A stretch of 64,000 nucleotides of DNA. Origin: Saccharothrix sp. GTDB lineage: Bacteria > Actinomycetota > Actinomycetes > Mycobacteriales > Pseudonocardiaceae. The notes under the pieces are model-generated. The model made no database searches, was not told where the DNA came from, and saw only the letters and a program-made list of their open reading frames with translations. Both the position numbers and the translations under genes were made by a program. The stretch spans positions 248,001-312,000 of the forward strand of contig NZ_JAPSLK010000002.1 in NCBI RefSeq assembly GCF_031180885.1. Direction: 5' to 3'. Below, one piece after another: positions 1 through 7,672 of the stretch. How positions within the stretch are numbered: the first letter of the stretch is position 1; every line of letters begins with the position of its first letter.

Positions 1-141
1 ACGGGTCTGGGGGTCCCCGGCTGGGAGGCGCTGGCCCTGGTTTCGCGCGCCGCCGAACCTACGGGACAGGGTCCTAAAAAGCAACCAACGGATATGCTAC
101 CCGTACCTTGCCTGGTCAGCCCTTCGCCATGCGCTACCCGG

Positions 142-1809
142 TCAGCTCTTCAACGCCGGGAAGTCCTCCTCTCGGTACTCCCCCGCCACGCGTTCCCCGG
201 TCTCCCGCCCGCGCAGCTCCACCCGGCGGATCTTGCCCGAGATCGTCTTCGGCAGGTCGGCGAACTGCACCCGCCGCACCCGCTTGTACGGGGCCAGGTT
301 CTCCCGCGCGTGCCGCAGGATCGCGTACGCCGTCTCCTCGTCCGCCGCGTACCCGGCCGCGAGCACCACGTACGCCTTGGGCACCGCCAGCCGCACCGGG
401 TCCGGCGCGGGCACCACCGCCGCCTCCGCCACGGCCTCGTGCTCCAGCAGGACGCTCTCCAGCTCGAACGGCGAGATCCGGTAGTCCGAAGCCTTGAACA
501 CGTCGTCCGTCCGGCCCACGTAGGTGATGTACCCGTCCTCGTCGACCGATCCGACGTCGCCGGTGTGGTAGTAGCCGTCCCGCATGACCTCGGCGGTGCG
601 ATCGGGGTCGCCGTGGTAGCCGACCATCAGGCCCAGCGGTCGCCGGGCGAGGTCCAGGCAGATCTCGCCCTCGGTGCCCGGCTGCCCGGTCACCGGGTCG
701 ACCAGGACCACCGGGTACCCCGGCACCGGACGGCCCATCGAGCCCGGCTTCACCGGCTGGCCCGGCGTGTTGGCGATCTGCACGGTGGTCTCGGTCTGCC
801 CGAAGCCGTCCCGGATCGTCACGCCCCACGCCGCCCGCACCTGCTCGATCACCTCGGGGTTCAGCGGCTCGCCCGCGCCGACCACCTTGCGCGGCGGGGT
901 CTTCAACGCGGTCAGGTCGGCCTGGATCAGCATCCGCCACACCGTCGGCGGCGCGCAGAAGCTGGTCACCCCGCAACGGTCCATTTCGGACATCAGCCTG
1001 GCCGCGTCGAAGCGGGAGTAGTTGTAGACGAACACCGTCGCCTCGGCGTTCCACGGCGCGAACACGTTGCTCCACGCGTGCTTCGCCCATCCCGGCGAGG
1101 AGATGTTCAGGTGCACGTCCCCGGGTTCGAGGCCGATCCAGTACATCGTCGACAGGTGACCGACCGGGTAGGACACGTGGGTGTGCTCCACGAGTTTCGG
1201 CCGCGCGGTCGTGCCGGAGGTGAAGTAGAGCAGCAGCGTGTCGTCGGCACGCGTGACCCCGGCGGGCGTGAAGACCTCCGACGCCGCAACACTCTCCGCG
1301 TAGTCCAGCCAGCCCGACACCGGCTCGCCCACGGCGATCCGCGTGTAGTCCCCGGGAACTTCGTCGAACTTCGCCGCGTCCGCGGCGCCGACCACCACGT
1401 GCCGCGCCCCGCCGCGCTCGACCCGGTCCCGCAGGTCCGCCGGCGCGAGCAGGGTCGTGGCCGGGATGACGACCGCGCCGAGCTTCATCGCGGCCAGCAG
1501 CGCCTCCCACAGCTCGACCTGGTTGCCCAGCATGAGCACCACGCGGTCGCCGCGCCGGACGCCCCGGGCGCGCAACCAGTTCGCCACCCGGTTCGACCGG
1601 CGGGACAGGTCGGCGAAGGACCAGCGGCCCTCGCGGCCGTCCTCCTCGACGATCCACAGCGCGGTCCGGTCGTTGCCGCGGGCGATGTCGTCGAACCAGT
1701 CCAGCGCCCAGTTGAACTCGTCGAGTTCGGGCCACGCGAAGCCGGCGCGGGCGGCGGCGTGGTCGGTCGCGTGGCCGAGCAGGAAGTCACGGGCGTCGCG
1801 GAAGCTCAT
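142..1809 (-). CDS. AMP-dependent acyl-CoA synthetase
   Basis: This 555-aa cytosolic enzyme should activate a carboxylic acid as the acyl-adenylate and transfer it to CoA. Visible motifs are the P-loop-like LLYFTSGTTARPK, the DGFGQTETT segment, GYYHTGDVG and the C-terminal KTISGKIRR with the adenylation lysine. The N-terminus, with its LDEFNWALDWFDDIA segment, is like the medium-chain/benzoate-type CoA ligases (ACSM-like), which is family knowledge; the true acyl substrate cannot be read. The frame stays open to 2823, but it then runs antisense through the kinase gene, so I chose the ATG at 1809 (MSFRDARDF), where family similarity begins. An ATG at 1851 is possible. Neither start has a convincing ribosome binding site. 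It diverges from the kinase at 1897. It is not an NRPS A domain: it has no PCP and carries the ACS-type C-terminus. Confidence 0.85.
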   Translation of the reverse strand: MSFRDARDFLLGHATDHAAARAGFAWPELDEFNWALDWFDDIARGNDRTALWIVEEDGREGRWSFADLSRRSNRVANWLRARGVRRGDRVVLMLGNQVELWEALLAAMKLGAVVIPATTLLAPADLRDRVERGGARHVVVGAADAAKFDEVPGDYTRIAVGEPVSGWLDYAESVAASEVFTPAGVTRADDTLLLYFTSGTTARPKLVEHTHVSYPVGHLSTMYWIGLEPGDVHLNISSPGWAKHAWSNVFAPWNAEATVFVYNYSRFDAARLMSEMDRCGVTSFCAPPTVWRMLIQADLTALKTPPRKVVGAGEPLNPEVIEQVRAAWGVTIRDGFGQTETTVQIANTPGQPVKPGSMGRPVPGYPVVLVDPVTGQPGTEGEICLDLARRPLGLMVGYHGDPDRTAEVMRDGYYHTGDVGSVDEDGYITYVGRTDDVFKASDYRISPFELESVLLEHEAVAEAAVVPAPDPVRLAVPKAYVVLAAGYAADEETAYAILRHARENLAPYKRVRRVQFADLPKTISGKIRRVELRGRETGERVAGEYREEDFPALKS

Positions 1810-1896
1810 CACCCGAGCGTGCGGCCCCGGAAAGCGCCCGACCACCCCCATTTGGAGGTGTCGGTTGGTCTTCCGGACGCCGGATAGGATTCGCTG

Positions 1897-3492
1897 GTGG
1901 ATCCGTCCGACGACCTGAACGCCTGGGCGCCCGAGCCCACCGCCACCGCCACCCCGGCGATCAGCCTGCCCGGCTACAGCGACTTCCGGCTCGTCGCGCA
2001 CGGCGGCGAGGGCACGGTCTACCGGGCGCGGCAGGACGGCCTGGGCCGGGACGTGGCGGTGAAGGTCCTGGACGTCACCGACCCGGCGACCGTGGCGCGG
2101 TTCCAGCGGGAGCTGGAGATCACCGTCCGGCTCGGGCGCCAGCACCCGCACATCGTGACCGTGCTGGACACCGGGGCCATCGCCGGGCGGCCGTGCATCG
2201 TCATGGAGTACTACGACCTGGGGTCGCTGCACGACCGGTTGGCCGAGCACGGCCCGCTGCCGGTGTCCGAGGTGGTGTCGGCCGGGATCGCGGTCGCCGA
2301 CGCGCTGGCGTTCGCGCACGGGCAGGGCATCCTGCACCGGGACGTGAAGCCGCAGAACATCCTCGTGCTGCCCACGTCCTACGTGCTGGCGGACTTCGGG
2401 ATCGCGCGCGGGGCGGACGCCGGGCACTCGGCGTCGCTGCAGATGGTGAGCTACCGGCACGCCGCGCCGCAGATGGTCGAGGGCCACCCGCCGGCCGCGG
2501 CGGACGACCTGTGGTCGCTGGGCTCGACCCTGTTCACCCTGCTGGACGGGCAGCCGCCGTTCGCGTCGGCCACGGCCGAGCAGGACACCATGCTCGCCTA
2601 CCTGGGCCGCGTGCAGTCGTCCGCGCCGCGCTCCCTGCTGCGGCGCGACGTGCCGGCGGAGCTGATCGCGATCATCCTGCGGTGCCTGAACAAGTCCCGC
2701 GAGGACCGGTTCCCGGACGCCGCCTCGCTGCGCGCGGCCCTGGCGGCGGTGCCGACCTGGGCCCCGCAGTCCACTGTGGACCCCGACCACACGGCGGCGG
2801 TGCGCCGGGACGTGCCCCGGCACTACCCCGACGGCCCCACGATGGTCCCGGACTTCGGCCCGAGCCCCACCGCGCCCGAACCCGACCCTGTGTCAGACCC
2901 CGCACCCGCCGAGCCGCCGGCGCCGCGCACGTGGACCGAGGACCTGGCCGACCTGACCGTCCGCCACTCCTCCCACCGCCCACCGGTCCCGCCACCCGCG
3001 CCCCCGCTGGTGACCCTCCCGCCGGACCGCCCGATCCCGCCGAGGAGACCCCGGCGCGCGCCGAAGGTCCTGGCCGGTGCGGCGGCACTGGTCGTGGGCG
3101 TCGGCGGCGGCGTCTACCTGAGCACCCGGGACAACACCCCCGCGAAGACCGCCCAAACCCAGTCACCCACGACCACCACGTCCAGCGCGACCGCCGCAAG
3201 CCAGGACCCGCGTTTCGTGCCGGTCCTGAAGCGCTTGGAGGACAAGGGTTCCAGCATCACCGTGCACTGGGCCGACCCGAGCGACGGCAAGGCCCAGTTC
3301 GTGATCTTCGACGTGACCGGCCAGACCCCGCGCGGCGTGGGCAACATCGCCGCCGGAAACACCCAGCACACCGTGGAAGGGCTGGACCCGAAGGCCGAGC
3401 AGTACTGCTTCAAGGTCGTCGCCATCGGCCTGGAGGACTCGACCACCCAACGCGGCTCCTCCGACCAGACCTGCGCCGTCCGCAACGGCTAA
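1897..3492 (+). CDS. Membrane Ser/Thr protein kinase with extracellular Fn3-like domain
   Basis: The 531-aa protein is a PknB-type receptor kinase. The Gly-rich loop AHGGEGTVYRA is at about 34-44, the ATP lysine K56 lies in VAVKVLD, the catalytic loop HRDVKPQN starts at 147 and DFG is at 166-168. The usual APE is written APQ. A Pro-rich cytosolic juxtamembrane linker (about 295-385) precedes one membrane helix (about 391-409), a Thr/Ser-rich stalk and a C-terminal extracellular domain of about 90 residues (VHWADPSDGKAQFVIFDV, ending with two cysteines) that resembles a fibronectin type III fold. The start is GTG. Its 3' end overlaps the convergent transglutaminase-like gene by 4 nt. The ligand is unknown. 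The gene sits near a second Fn3 protein (7673-9799), but a functional link is only a guess. Confidence 0.9.
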   Translation: MDPSDDLNAWAPEPTATATPAISLPGYSDFRLVAHGGEGTVYRARQDGLGRDVAVKVLDVTDPATVARFQRELEITVRLGRQHPHIVTVLDTGAIAGRPCIVMEYYDLGSLHDRLAEHGPLPVSEVVSAGIAVADALAFAHGQGILHRDVKPQNILVLPTSYVLADFGIARGADAGHSASLQMVSYRHAAPQMVEGHPPAAADDLWSLGSTLFTLLDGQPPFASATAEQDTMLAYLGRVQSSAPRSLLRRDVPAELIAIILRCLNKSREDRFPDAASLRAALAAVPTWAPQSTVDPDHTAAVRRDVPRHYPDGPTMVPDFGPSPTAPEPDPVSDPAPAEPPAPRTWTEDLADLTVRHSSHRPPVPPPAPPLVTLPPDRPIPPRRPRRAPKVLAGAAALVVGVGGGVYLSTRDNTPAKTAQTQSPTTTTSSATAASQDPRFVPVLKRLEDKGSSITVHWADPSDGKAQFVIFDVTGQTPRGVGNIAAGNTQHTVEGLDPKAEQYCFKVVAIGLEDSTTQRGSSDQTCAVRNG

Positions 3493-5552
3493 CGGCGACG
3501 CCAGAGGGGACGCGGGTCCAGCGGCCACAGCAACCGCCGTGGCCACCGCGTCCGCCGCTTCAAACCGCTGGTCACCACCCGGGCCAACCGCCACGGCTCC
3601 GACCCACCCACCACGCGCCCGCCCGGCCCGAACGCGGAGTAGTCGGCCAGTTCGGCCAAGCGCAGCGCGGGCGGCGACCCCATGTCCCGCGCGATGTCGG
3701 GAGCCGTCCGGTCGGGCGGCGGACTATGACCGGCCAGCAGCAACCCGTCCAGCACGTGGTCCCAGGCGCCCGGCGCGCCCGCCCGCTTCAACCGGACCCG
3801 GCGACTCGTCCGCAAGCCGACCAGCATGACCGAGATCAACACCGGAATCCCGGCCGGCACCAGCAAACCCACCCACTGGCGGGACTCCCGGGTGGTCGCC
3901 TGGGCCTGCGGTGGAGCCGTGGGAGGCACGAAAGGCGGTGGCGCGGACAACGCGGTCGTGGTCGGGGTCGCGGTGATGGACGCCAAGCGGTCCAACACCT
4001 CCCGCTTGGCCGCCGCGCTCGAACCGCCCGAGGACGTGCCCGCCAGCGGGTCGAACGGCACCCAGCCCCAGCCCTCGAAGTACACCTCCGGCCACGCCGT
4101 CGCGTCACTGCCCCGCACCACGCGCTCTTCGTCGCCGCCCGCCGGCTGGAACCCCACCACGACCCGCGTCGGCAACCCGACCGCCCGCCCCAGCACGGCG
4201 AACGCCGACGCGAACTGCTCGGCGGTCCCCGCACCCGCGCCCGGCTCCCCTTGCGCACCAAAGAGGAACCGCTCCAGCCGCGCGTAGGACGACCCCACGG
4301 GCGCGCCCGCGTCCGGGACCCGACCGGTCTTCACCACCTGCTCGATCGCCACCGCCCGCTCGAACGGCGTCCGCGCGTTCTGCACGATCTGCCGCGCGTA
4401 CTCGGCCAACGAGAACGGCAGCCCCGGCAGCGCCAGGTACCGCCGCGCCCGGTCCCCCGACGGCACGCCGGCCCGCATCAGGTCCCCGTCCTCGGGCACG
4501 TCCACGACCCCGCGCACCCGGTAGGACAACCCCGGCGACAGCTCGTCCAGCAGCACCAACGACCCCGAGTCCGGGTCGACCATCGCCCCGTCCAGCGTCA
4601 CCGACGTCGGACGCCCCACCGTGGGCACCCAACTGCCGGTCAGCTCGCCGATGGTCACCTCCACGTCGGCCTCCGCGGTGCGCCCGCCGGGCGGCAGGTC
4701 CGGGGCGGCGACGGCGCCGATCGGCCCGTACAGCGACGCCGCCCGCCACGCCGCGCCGGAGTAGTCCGACAGCGCCGCGAGCCGGATCGCCCGCTCCGGA
4801 CCGCGCACCCGGAACAGCTCGACCGGCCCGAGGTTCGCCCAGGAGGCCAACTGCGGCAACGGGTTCGACACGCCCAGGTCGGTCACCGGCGGCTCGACGA
4901 GTTCGCGCGGCTCGAACGCGCCGGAGGTCGGCACGGCCGACGCCAGCAGCGCCACCACCGCGATCGGCACGAACGGCAGCGCCGTCAGCACCCGGCCCCC
5001 GGTCTCCAGCCGGTCGAGCAGCAACCAGCCCAGCACCAGCAAAGCGACCAGCAGCAGCGCCACCAGCCCGTACCGGTCGGCGCGCCCGGCGGTCAGCAAA
5101 GCGGTGCACGTGTAGAGGACGACCACGCCGACCGCGGGTCCCAGCAGGGAACGGCCGGTCACCGACACCGCGACCGCCAGCGCGATCCCGAACACCAGCA
5201 GCACGCCCGGCACCAGCAGCTCCGGCGTCGCGGGCGCGGGACGGGCGGCGGTCAGCAGGCGCGGGACCAGGTCGAGCAGGACGGTGCTCGGGTCGGTCGT
5301 CTCGGCGGTGTCGCGGGCCACCCAGTACCCGCCGGCCAGCGCGAACGCCACCAGGCACAGCAGGGTCAACCCGGCCGGCACCCGCCGCCACCGCACCAGC
5401 GGCCCGCACGCGAACGCCACCACCACGGTGCCGGAGAACACCAGCGCGGGCAGCCACCCCTGCCACCCCGACCCGAGGTGGATCGCCGCCACCACGAGCA
5501 CCAGCGCCGCCCAGGCCGACCTCGCGATCACCGGGACACCGCCGCGTTCCAC
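3489..5552 (-). CDS. TgpA-like membrane transglutaminase-fold protein, catalytic residues lost
   Basis: The 687-aa protein has an N-terminal cluster of about six to seven membrane helices (TgpA_N/DUF3488 type), a long extracytoplasmic region with a transglutaminase-like fold, a further helix (about 555-575) and a cytosolic tail of DUF4129 type. In active members the core reads G-x-C-x-x-F-A-S-A and later A-H-A-W-x-E-V-Y. Here it reads GTAEQFASAF with Thr443 at the Cys position and DATAWPEVYF with Thr485 at the His position, while the Asp (D501 in VPFDP) remains. Transglutaminase or protease activity is therefore unlikely and a scaffold or binding role is inferred. It is the last gene of the MoxR-DUF58-TgpA operon and overlaps the DUF58 gene by up to 25 nt; a GTG at 5537 is an alternative start. 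Confidence 0.85.
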   Translation of the reverse strand: MERGGVPVIARSAWAALVLVVAAIHLGSGWQGWLPALVFSGTVVVAFACGPLVRWRRVPAGLTLLCLVAFALAGGYWVARDTAETTDPSTVLLDLVPRLLTAARPAPATPELLVPGVLLVFGIALAVAVSVTGRSLLGPAVGVVVLYTCTALLTAGRADRYGLVALLLVALLVLGWLLLDRLETGGRVLTALPFVPIAVVALLASAVPTSGAFEPRELVEPPVTDLGVSNPLPQLASWANLGPVELFRVRGPERAIRLAALSDYSGAAWRAASLYGPIGAVAAPDLPPGGRTAEADVEVTIGELTGSWVPTVGRPTSVTLDGAMVDPDSGSLVLLDELSPGLSYRVRGVVDVPEDGDLMRAGVPSGDRARRYLALPGLPFSLAEYARQIVQNARTPFERAVAIEQVVKTGRVPDAGAPVGSSYARLERFLFGAQGEPGAGAGTAEQFASAFAVLGRAVGLPTRVVVGFQPAGGDEERVVRGSDATAWPEVYFEGWGWVPFDPLAGTSSGGSSAAAKREVLDRLASITATPTTTALSAPPPFVPPTAPPQAQATTRESRQWVGLLVPAGIPVLISVMLVGLRTSRRVRLKRAGAPGAWDHVLDGLLLAGHSPPPDRTAPDIARDMGSPPALRLAELADYSAFGPGGRVVGGSEPWRLARVVTSGLKRRTRWPRRLLWPLDPRPLWRRR

Positions 5553-6658
5553 GCCGACAGCAACGACTCCGCGTCCGGGGCCCGCAGCACCAGCACCCCG
5601 CCGGACGCCGAGATCCCCGCCACCGCGTCAACGGCCAGCACCACGCCCACCGACGCCCGCGAAGCCTCCAGCGTCAACGCCGACAGGTCCGACGAGGACC
5701 CGCACACCACCGCCACCACGTCGAGGTCCCGGATCGGCACCGTCGACGCGCCCGAGGACCCCGCCGTCATCTCGGCCAGCACCGCCAGCACGGCGGACGC
5801 GTCGACCGAGCCCGCAGCGACCTCCACGTCCACCCCGCCCGACGACGTCAGCAGCCGCACCGGGTGGCCCTCCGCCACCGCGACCGTCACCAGGGAGGCA
5901 GCCACTTCGACCGCGTCCTCGAAGTGCGCGGGGTCCGGGTAGCCGGCGGCGGAGTCGTCCAGCAGCACGGCCAGGTGCGGTCGGGCCGGGTCGGCGTCCT
6001 CGCGGACCATCAGCGTGCCGGTGCGGGCGGACGTGGCCCAGTGCAGCCGGCGCAGGTCGTCGCCGGGCACGTACTCGCGCAACCCCACCAGGTCCGTGCC
6101 GCCGCGCTCGACCCGCTCGTCCGCGCCGACGTGCCCGCGCCGCACCCCGCCGGGCAGGCCGCGCACCGGCAGCACGCGCGGCACGACCCGCACCTCCACC
6201 ACGTCACCGAGCACGGTCCGGGCCAGCGCCAGACCCGCCACGCCCCGGCGGCTCAACGTCAACGGCCCCACCGGGAGCAGCCCGCGCGCGTGCGTCGGGA
6301 TCGGGTACTCGACCCTGACCGTCTGCCCCGGCCGCAGCAACGGGATGTCCACCGGCACGGCGTTCCCGGCGACCTGGTCGACCGCGTCGAACATCACCGG
6401 AAAACGCTTGCTGGTTCCGGTCAGCTCAACGACTCCGGTGCACGTGCCCAACCGCTGCACGGTCCGCGGCCGCACGGTCCGGCGCGGCTCGACCGGAGCC
6501 CGCGACAACACCGACAGCACCCCGAACCCGGCCAACGCCGGCAGCGCCACACCCATCCCGACCACGCCCGGGTACCGCCACCACAGCCCGACCGCCACCA
6601 GCAGCACGCCGAGGACCACCGCGCCCAACCCGCGCCGGGTCAGCCGCACGCCCCTCAT
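5528..6658 (-). CDS. DUF58 domain protein (MoxR-associated)
   Basis: The 376-aa protein has two N-terminal membrane helices (GLGAVVLGVLLVAVGLWW and MGVALPALAGFGVLSVLS), a beta-rich middle part and a DUF58 core. The hallmark stretch GLREYVPGDDLRRLHWATSARTG is followed by a vWA-like segment beginning HLAVLLDDSA. DUF58 proteins are partners of MoxR ATPases in envelope-related assembly systems; the biochemical role is not established. The ATG overlaps the MoxR stop (ATGA, 4 nt), so the two are translationally coupled. Its 3' end overlaps the TgpA-like gene. Confidence 0.88.
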   Translation of the reverse strand: MRGVRLTRRGLGAVVLGVLLVAVGLWWRYPGVVGMGVALPALAGFGVLSVLSRAPVEPRRTVRPRTVQRLGTCTGVVELTGTSKRFPVMFDAVDQVAGNAVPVDIPLLRPGQTVRVEYPIPTHARGLLPVGPLTLSRRGVAGLALARTVLGDVVEVRVVPRVLPVRGLPGGVRRGHVGADERVERGGTDLVGLREYVPGDDLRRLHWATSARTGTLMVREDADPARPHLAVLLDDSAAGYPDPAHFEDAVEVAASLVTVAVAEGHPVRLLTSSGGVDVEVAAGSVDASAVLAVLAEMTAGSSGASTVPIRDLDVVAVVCGSSSDLSALTLEASRASVGVVLAVDAVAGISASGGVLVLRAPDAESLLSAWNAAVSR

Positions 6659-7641
6659 CGCGAGGACGGTCTGGGCACCGCCACGCCCGCCACGACGTCC
6701 TGGAGCACCTGCTCCGTGGTGACCCCGGCCAGTTGGGCTTCCCGGGTCAACACCAGCCGGTGCGCCAGCACGGGCACGATCAGCGCCTGCACGTCACCGG
6801 GCACCGCGAAGTGCCGCCCGCGCGAGGCCGCGAAGACCTGCACGCACCGCACCAAAGCCTTGAGCCCGCGGGTGCTCGCGCCCAGCCGCAACCGGTCGTC
6901 GGCCCGCGTGGCCGCGCCCAGTTCGCCGACGTAGCGCAGGATCGGGTCCGCCACGTGCAGGGTCTGCAACCGGCGGCCGTACTCCGCCACCACGTGCGGG
7001 TTGGACACCGTCGGCACCGCGCCGACGAACCCCGCGCCGCTGCCCGGCCGCAGCACGTCCAGCTCATGCTCTCGCGACGGGTAGCCGATGGAGGTGCGCA
7101 GCATGAACCGGTCCAACTGCGCCTCGGGCAACCGGTAGGTGCCGTCGAGGTCGATCGGGTTCTGGGTGGCGACCACCAGGAAGGGCGCGGGCACCGCGTG
7201 CGCCACGCCGTCCACGGTGACCGTGCGCTCCTCCATGACCTCCAGCAGCGCGGACTGGGTCTTGGCGGCGGCGCGGTTGATCTCGTCGGCCAGCACGATG
7301 TTGGCGAACACCGGGCCGGGCCGGAACTTCACCTGCCCGGTCTGCGGGTCGTAGACCGAGGTGCCGGTCACGTCCGAGGGCAGCAGGTCCGGGGTGAACT
7401 GCACGCGCCGCGACACCCCGCCCAGCGCGCCCGCGACCGCGCGGGCCAGCGTGGTCTTGCCGGTGCCGGGCACGTCCTCCAGCAGCACGTGGCCGCCCGC
7501 GAACAGCGACACCAGGACGAGGTCCACCACGTCCCGCTTGCCCCGGACCGCGGTCTCCACCGCGTCCCCGAGCCTTGCGTGCAGCACGCGGAACGCCGCG
7601 ATCTCGTCCTCGCCGACCGCCGGAACCGCCGTTGTCGTCAC
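6655..7641 (-). CDS. MoxR-family AAA+ ATPase
   Basis: The 328-aa AAA+ chaperone-like ATPase shows Walker A EDVPGTGKTTLAR, Walker B IVLADEINRA with the following KTQSALLEVMEE, the sensor VATQNPIDLDG and a C-terminal helical lid ending in VAVPRPSSR. MoxR ATPases are thought to insert cofactors into or remodel partner proteins, typically a DUF58 protein and a TgpA-like protein, which are exactly the next two genes. I chose the GTG at 7641 (VTTTAVPAVGEDE) because it has a GAGGGG ribosome binding site and leaves a 31-nt gap after the upstream gene; the longer open frame would run into that gene. Confidence 0.92.
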   Translation of the reverse strand: MTTTAVPAVGEDEIAAFRVLHARLGDAVETAVRGKRDVVDLVLVSLFAGGHVLLEDVPGTGKTTLARAVAGALGGVSRRVQFTPDLLPSDVTGTSVYDPQTGQVKFRPGPVFANIVLADEINRAAAKTQSALLEVMEERTVTVDGVAHAVPAPFLVVATQNPIDLDGTYRLPEAQLDRFMLRTSIGYPSREHELDVLRPGSGAGFVGAVPTVSNPHVVAEYGRRLQTLHVADPILRYVGELGAATRADDRLRLGASTRGLKALVRCVQVFAASRGRHFAVPGDVQALIVPVLAHRLVLTREAQLAGVTTEQVLQDVVAGVAVPRPSSR

Positions 7642-7672
7642 TTCTGCGCCGTACCCCTCGTCGAGCCTTCGA

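Noticed and set aside
1-141. Possible gene end at the left edge
   Set aside because: A short open frame reaches a TAA near 75, but the piece is too small to identify.
142-1809. Stand-alone A domain to charge PCP2 of the NRPS
   Set aside because: Its motifs are those of acyl-CoA ligases, it lies about 15 kb away behind unrelated genes and in the opposite orientation.
94-1887. Long plus-strand ORFs opposite the acyl-CoA synthetase, and similar long minus-strand ORFs opposite the NRPS (33907-43467)
   Set aside because: These are antisense open frames typical of high-GC coding DNA, with His/Arg/Pro-rich translations and no domain motifs.
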